A stretch of DNA of 5,702 nucleotides, taken from the NCBI GenBank assembly GCA_013314795.1, contig JABUEZ010000147.1:1-5702 (forward strand), written 5' to 3'. The translations under genes were made by a program, and so were the position numbers. Under the pieces are notes generated by a model. It searched no databases and had not been told where the DNA came from. It worked only from the letters and a program-made list of their open reading frames with translations. This document shows, piece after piece, positions 5,444 to 5,702 of this stretch. The DNA comes from Candidatus Profundicultor aquiphilus (lineage in GTDB: Bacteria > Atribacterota > Atribacteria > Atribacterales > Caldatribacteriaceae). The number at the start of each line of letters is the position of its first letter. The first letter of the stretch is position 1.

Positions 5444-5702
5444 GTGAGCCCACTGTGGTGGGGAATTCTGGGAAGCCTTGTGGCCGGGGCGGCCACCGGT
5501 ATTGGGGGTATTCCGGTTCTTTTCCCCTCCCTTCATCGCATTTCCCACCGTTTTCACGATGAACTTCTGGGGTTTGCCGCCGGGGTGATGCTGGCCGGCA
5601 GCGCCGAACGCCGCGCGCCGCTGGAGCTCATCCGCCGGCGGGCCCGCCGGGTGCTGATCCCCCTGTGGTCCCTCGGCGCGGTGGTCTCCCTCAGCGGTCT
5701 GG
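5444..5702 (+). CDS. N-terminus of a ZIP-family metal transporter, with non-ZIP sequence after about residue 52 (partial, suspected chimera)
   Basis: The frame opens at GTG 5444, 6 bases after bioY, and runs off the window end (86 codons). Residues 1-52 read like a ZIP (ZupT/GufA-type) divalent metal transporter: a first hydrophobic helix with LVAGAATGIGGIPVLF (12-27), a short His/Arg-rich loop (28-40) and the start of helix 2, LLGFAAGVMLAGS (41-53). ZIP proteins then normally continue with a small residue and a hydrophobic helix (AxAFSLLxP-like). Here the sequence turns to AERRAPLELIRRRARR followed by a new hydrophobic stretch, which does not fit the family. GC content jumps at the same place. 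The start is imperfect: the AGGAGG at 5436-5441 is only 2 bases from the GTG, and the frame has no better standard start nearby (the overlapping ATG 5442 is followed by TGA). The ZIP call for the first part is fairly good; the rest of the frame should not be trusted. Confidence 0.6.
   Translation, partial: MSPLWWGILGSLVAGAATGIGGIPVLFPSLHRISHRFHDELLGFAAGVMLAGSAERRAPLELIRRRARRVLIPLWSLGAVVSLSGL
5591..5702. other. High-GC terminal segment of apparently different origin (suspected misjoin)
   Basis: By hand count 88 of 112 bases (about 79%) are G or C, against 83 of 140 (about 59%) in 5451-5590 just before. Codon choice also shifts to CGC, CTC, ATC and GCC where the preceding genes freely use CTT, TTT and ATT. 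In the frame continued from the ZIP start it reads as an Arg-rich segment (RRRARR) followed by hydrophobic VLIPLWSLGAVVSLSGL. This vaguely resembles the early part of acyltransferase-3-type membrane proteins (LAGS...RRRxRRxLxPLW), a weak resemblance only. The other frames give no better protein. Confidence 0.6.

Overview
The window is a densely packed bacterial gene cluster, all on the + strand. It has no RNA genes, mobile elements or CRISPR arrays, and no intergenic gap longer than about 40 bases. Base composition is moderately GC-rich (59% in the last clean stretch I counted, 5451-5590). The proteins are rich in E, R, G and V, and genes are joined by 1-4 base overlaps with strong GGAGG-type ribosome binding sites. 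This suggests a compact, possibly thermophilic, anaerobic-type bacterium (Firmicutes-like or a deep-branching thermophile). That is an impression from style and gene content; the sequence alone does not fix the taxon.

Region 1 (1-2813) is the late part of cobalamin (B12) synthesis: the C-terminal half of cobS, then a PduX-type L-threonine kinase, a CobC-type histidine phosphatase and cbiB. PduX makes L-threonine phosphate, the precursor of the aminopropanol linker. CbiB joins the decarboxylated linker to adenosylcobyric acid. CobS joins adenosylcobinamide-GDP to alpha-ribazole or its 5'-phosphate, and CobC removes the phosphate. The remaining enzymes of this branch (CobU, CobT and the threonine-phosphate decarboxylase) are not in the window and may lie upstream of cobS.

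Region 2 (2829-4846) holds a polytopic membrane protein of the flippase-like/UPF0104 (LPG synthase transmembrane) family, overlapped by one base by birA. BirA here is the two-domain form: an N-terminal helix-turn-helix plus a biotin-protein ligase.

Region 3 (4827-5437) is a biotin-responsive unit. The last codons of birA and the start of the birA-bioY gap contain a perfect 15-base inverted repeat with a 14-base spacer. It has the architecture of a BirA operator, and the spacer carries an extended -10 promoter (TGATATAAT). Directly downstream is bioY, the biotin-binding S component of an ECF transporter. The repressor/ligase, its probable operator and its probable target are therefore adjacent.

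Region 4 (5444-5702) begins as a ZIP-family metal transporter, but the ZIP-like sequence stops after about 52 residues. From about position 5591 the composition jumps from about 59% to about 79% GC and the protein no longer looks like ZIP. The frame stays open, but this looks like an assembly misjoin (or, less likely, a real recombination junction) at the edge of the contig, so the last ~110 bases should be treated with suspicion.
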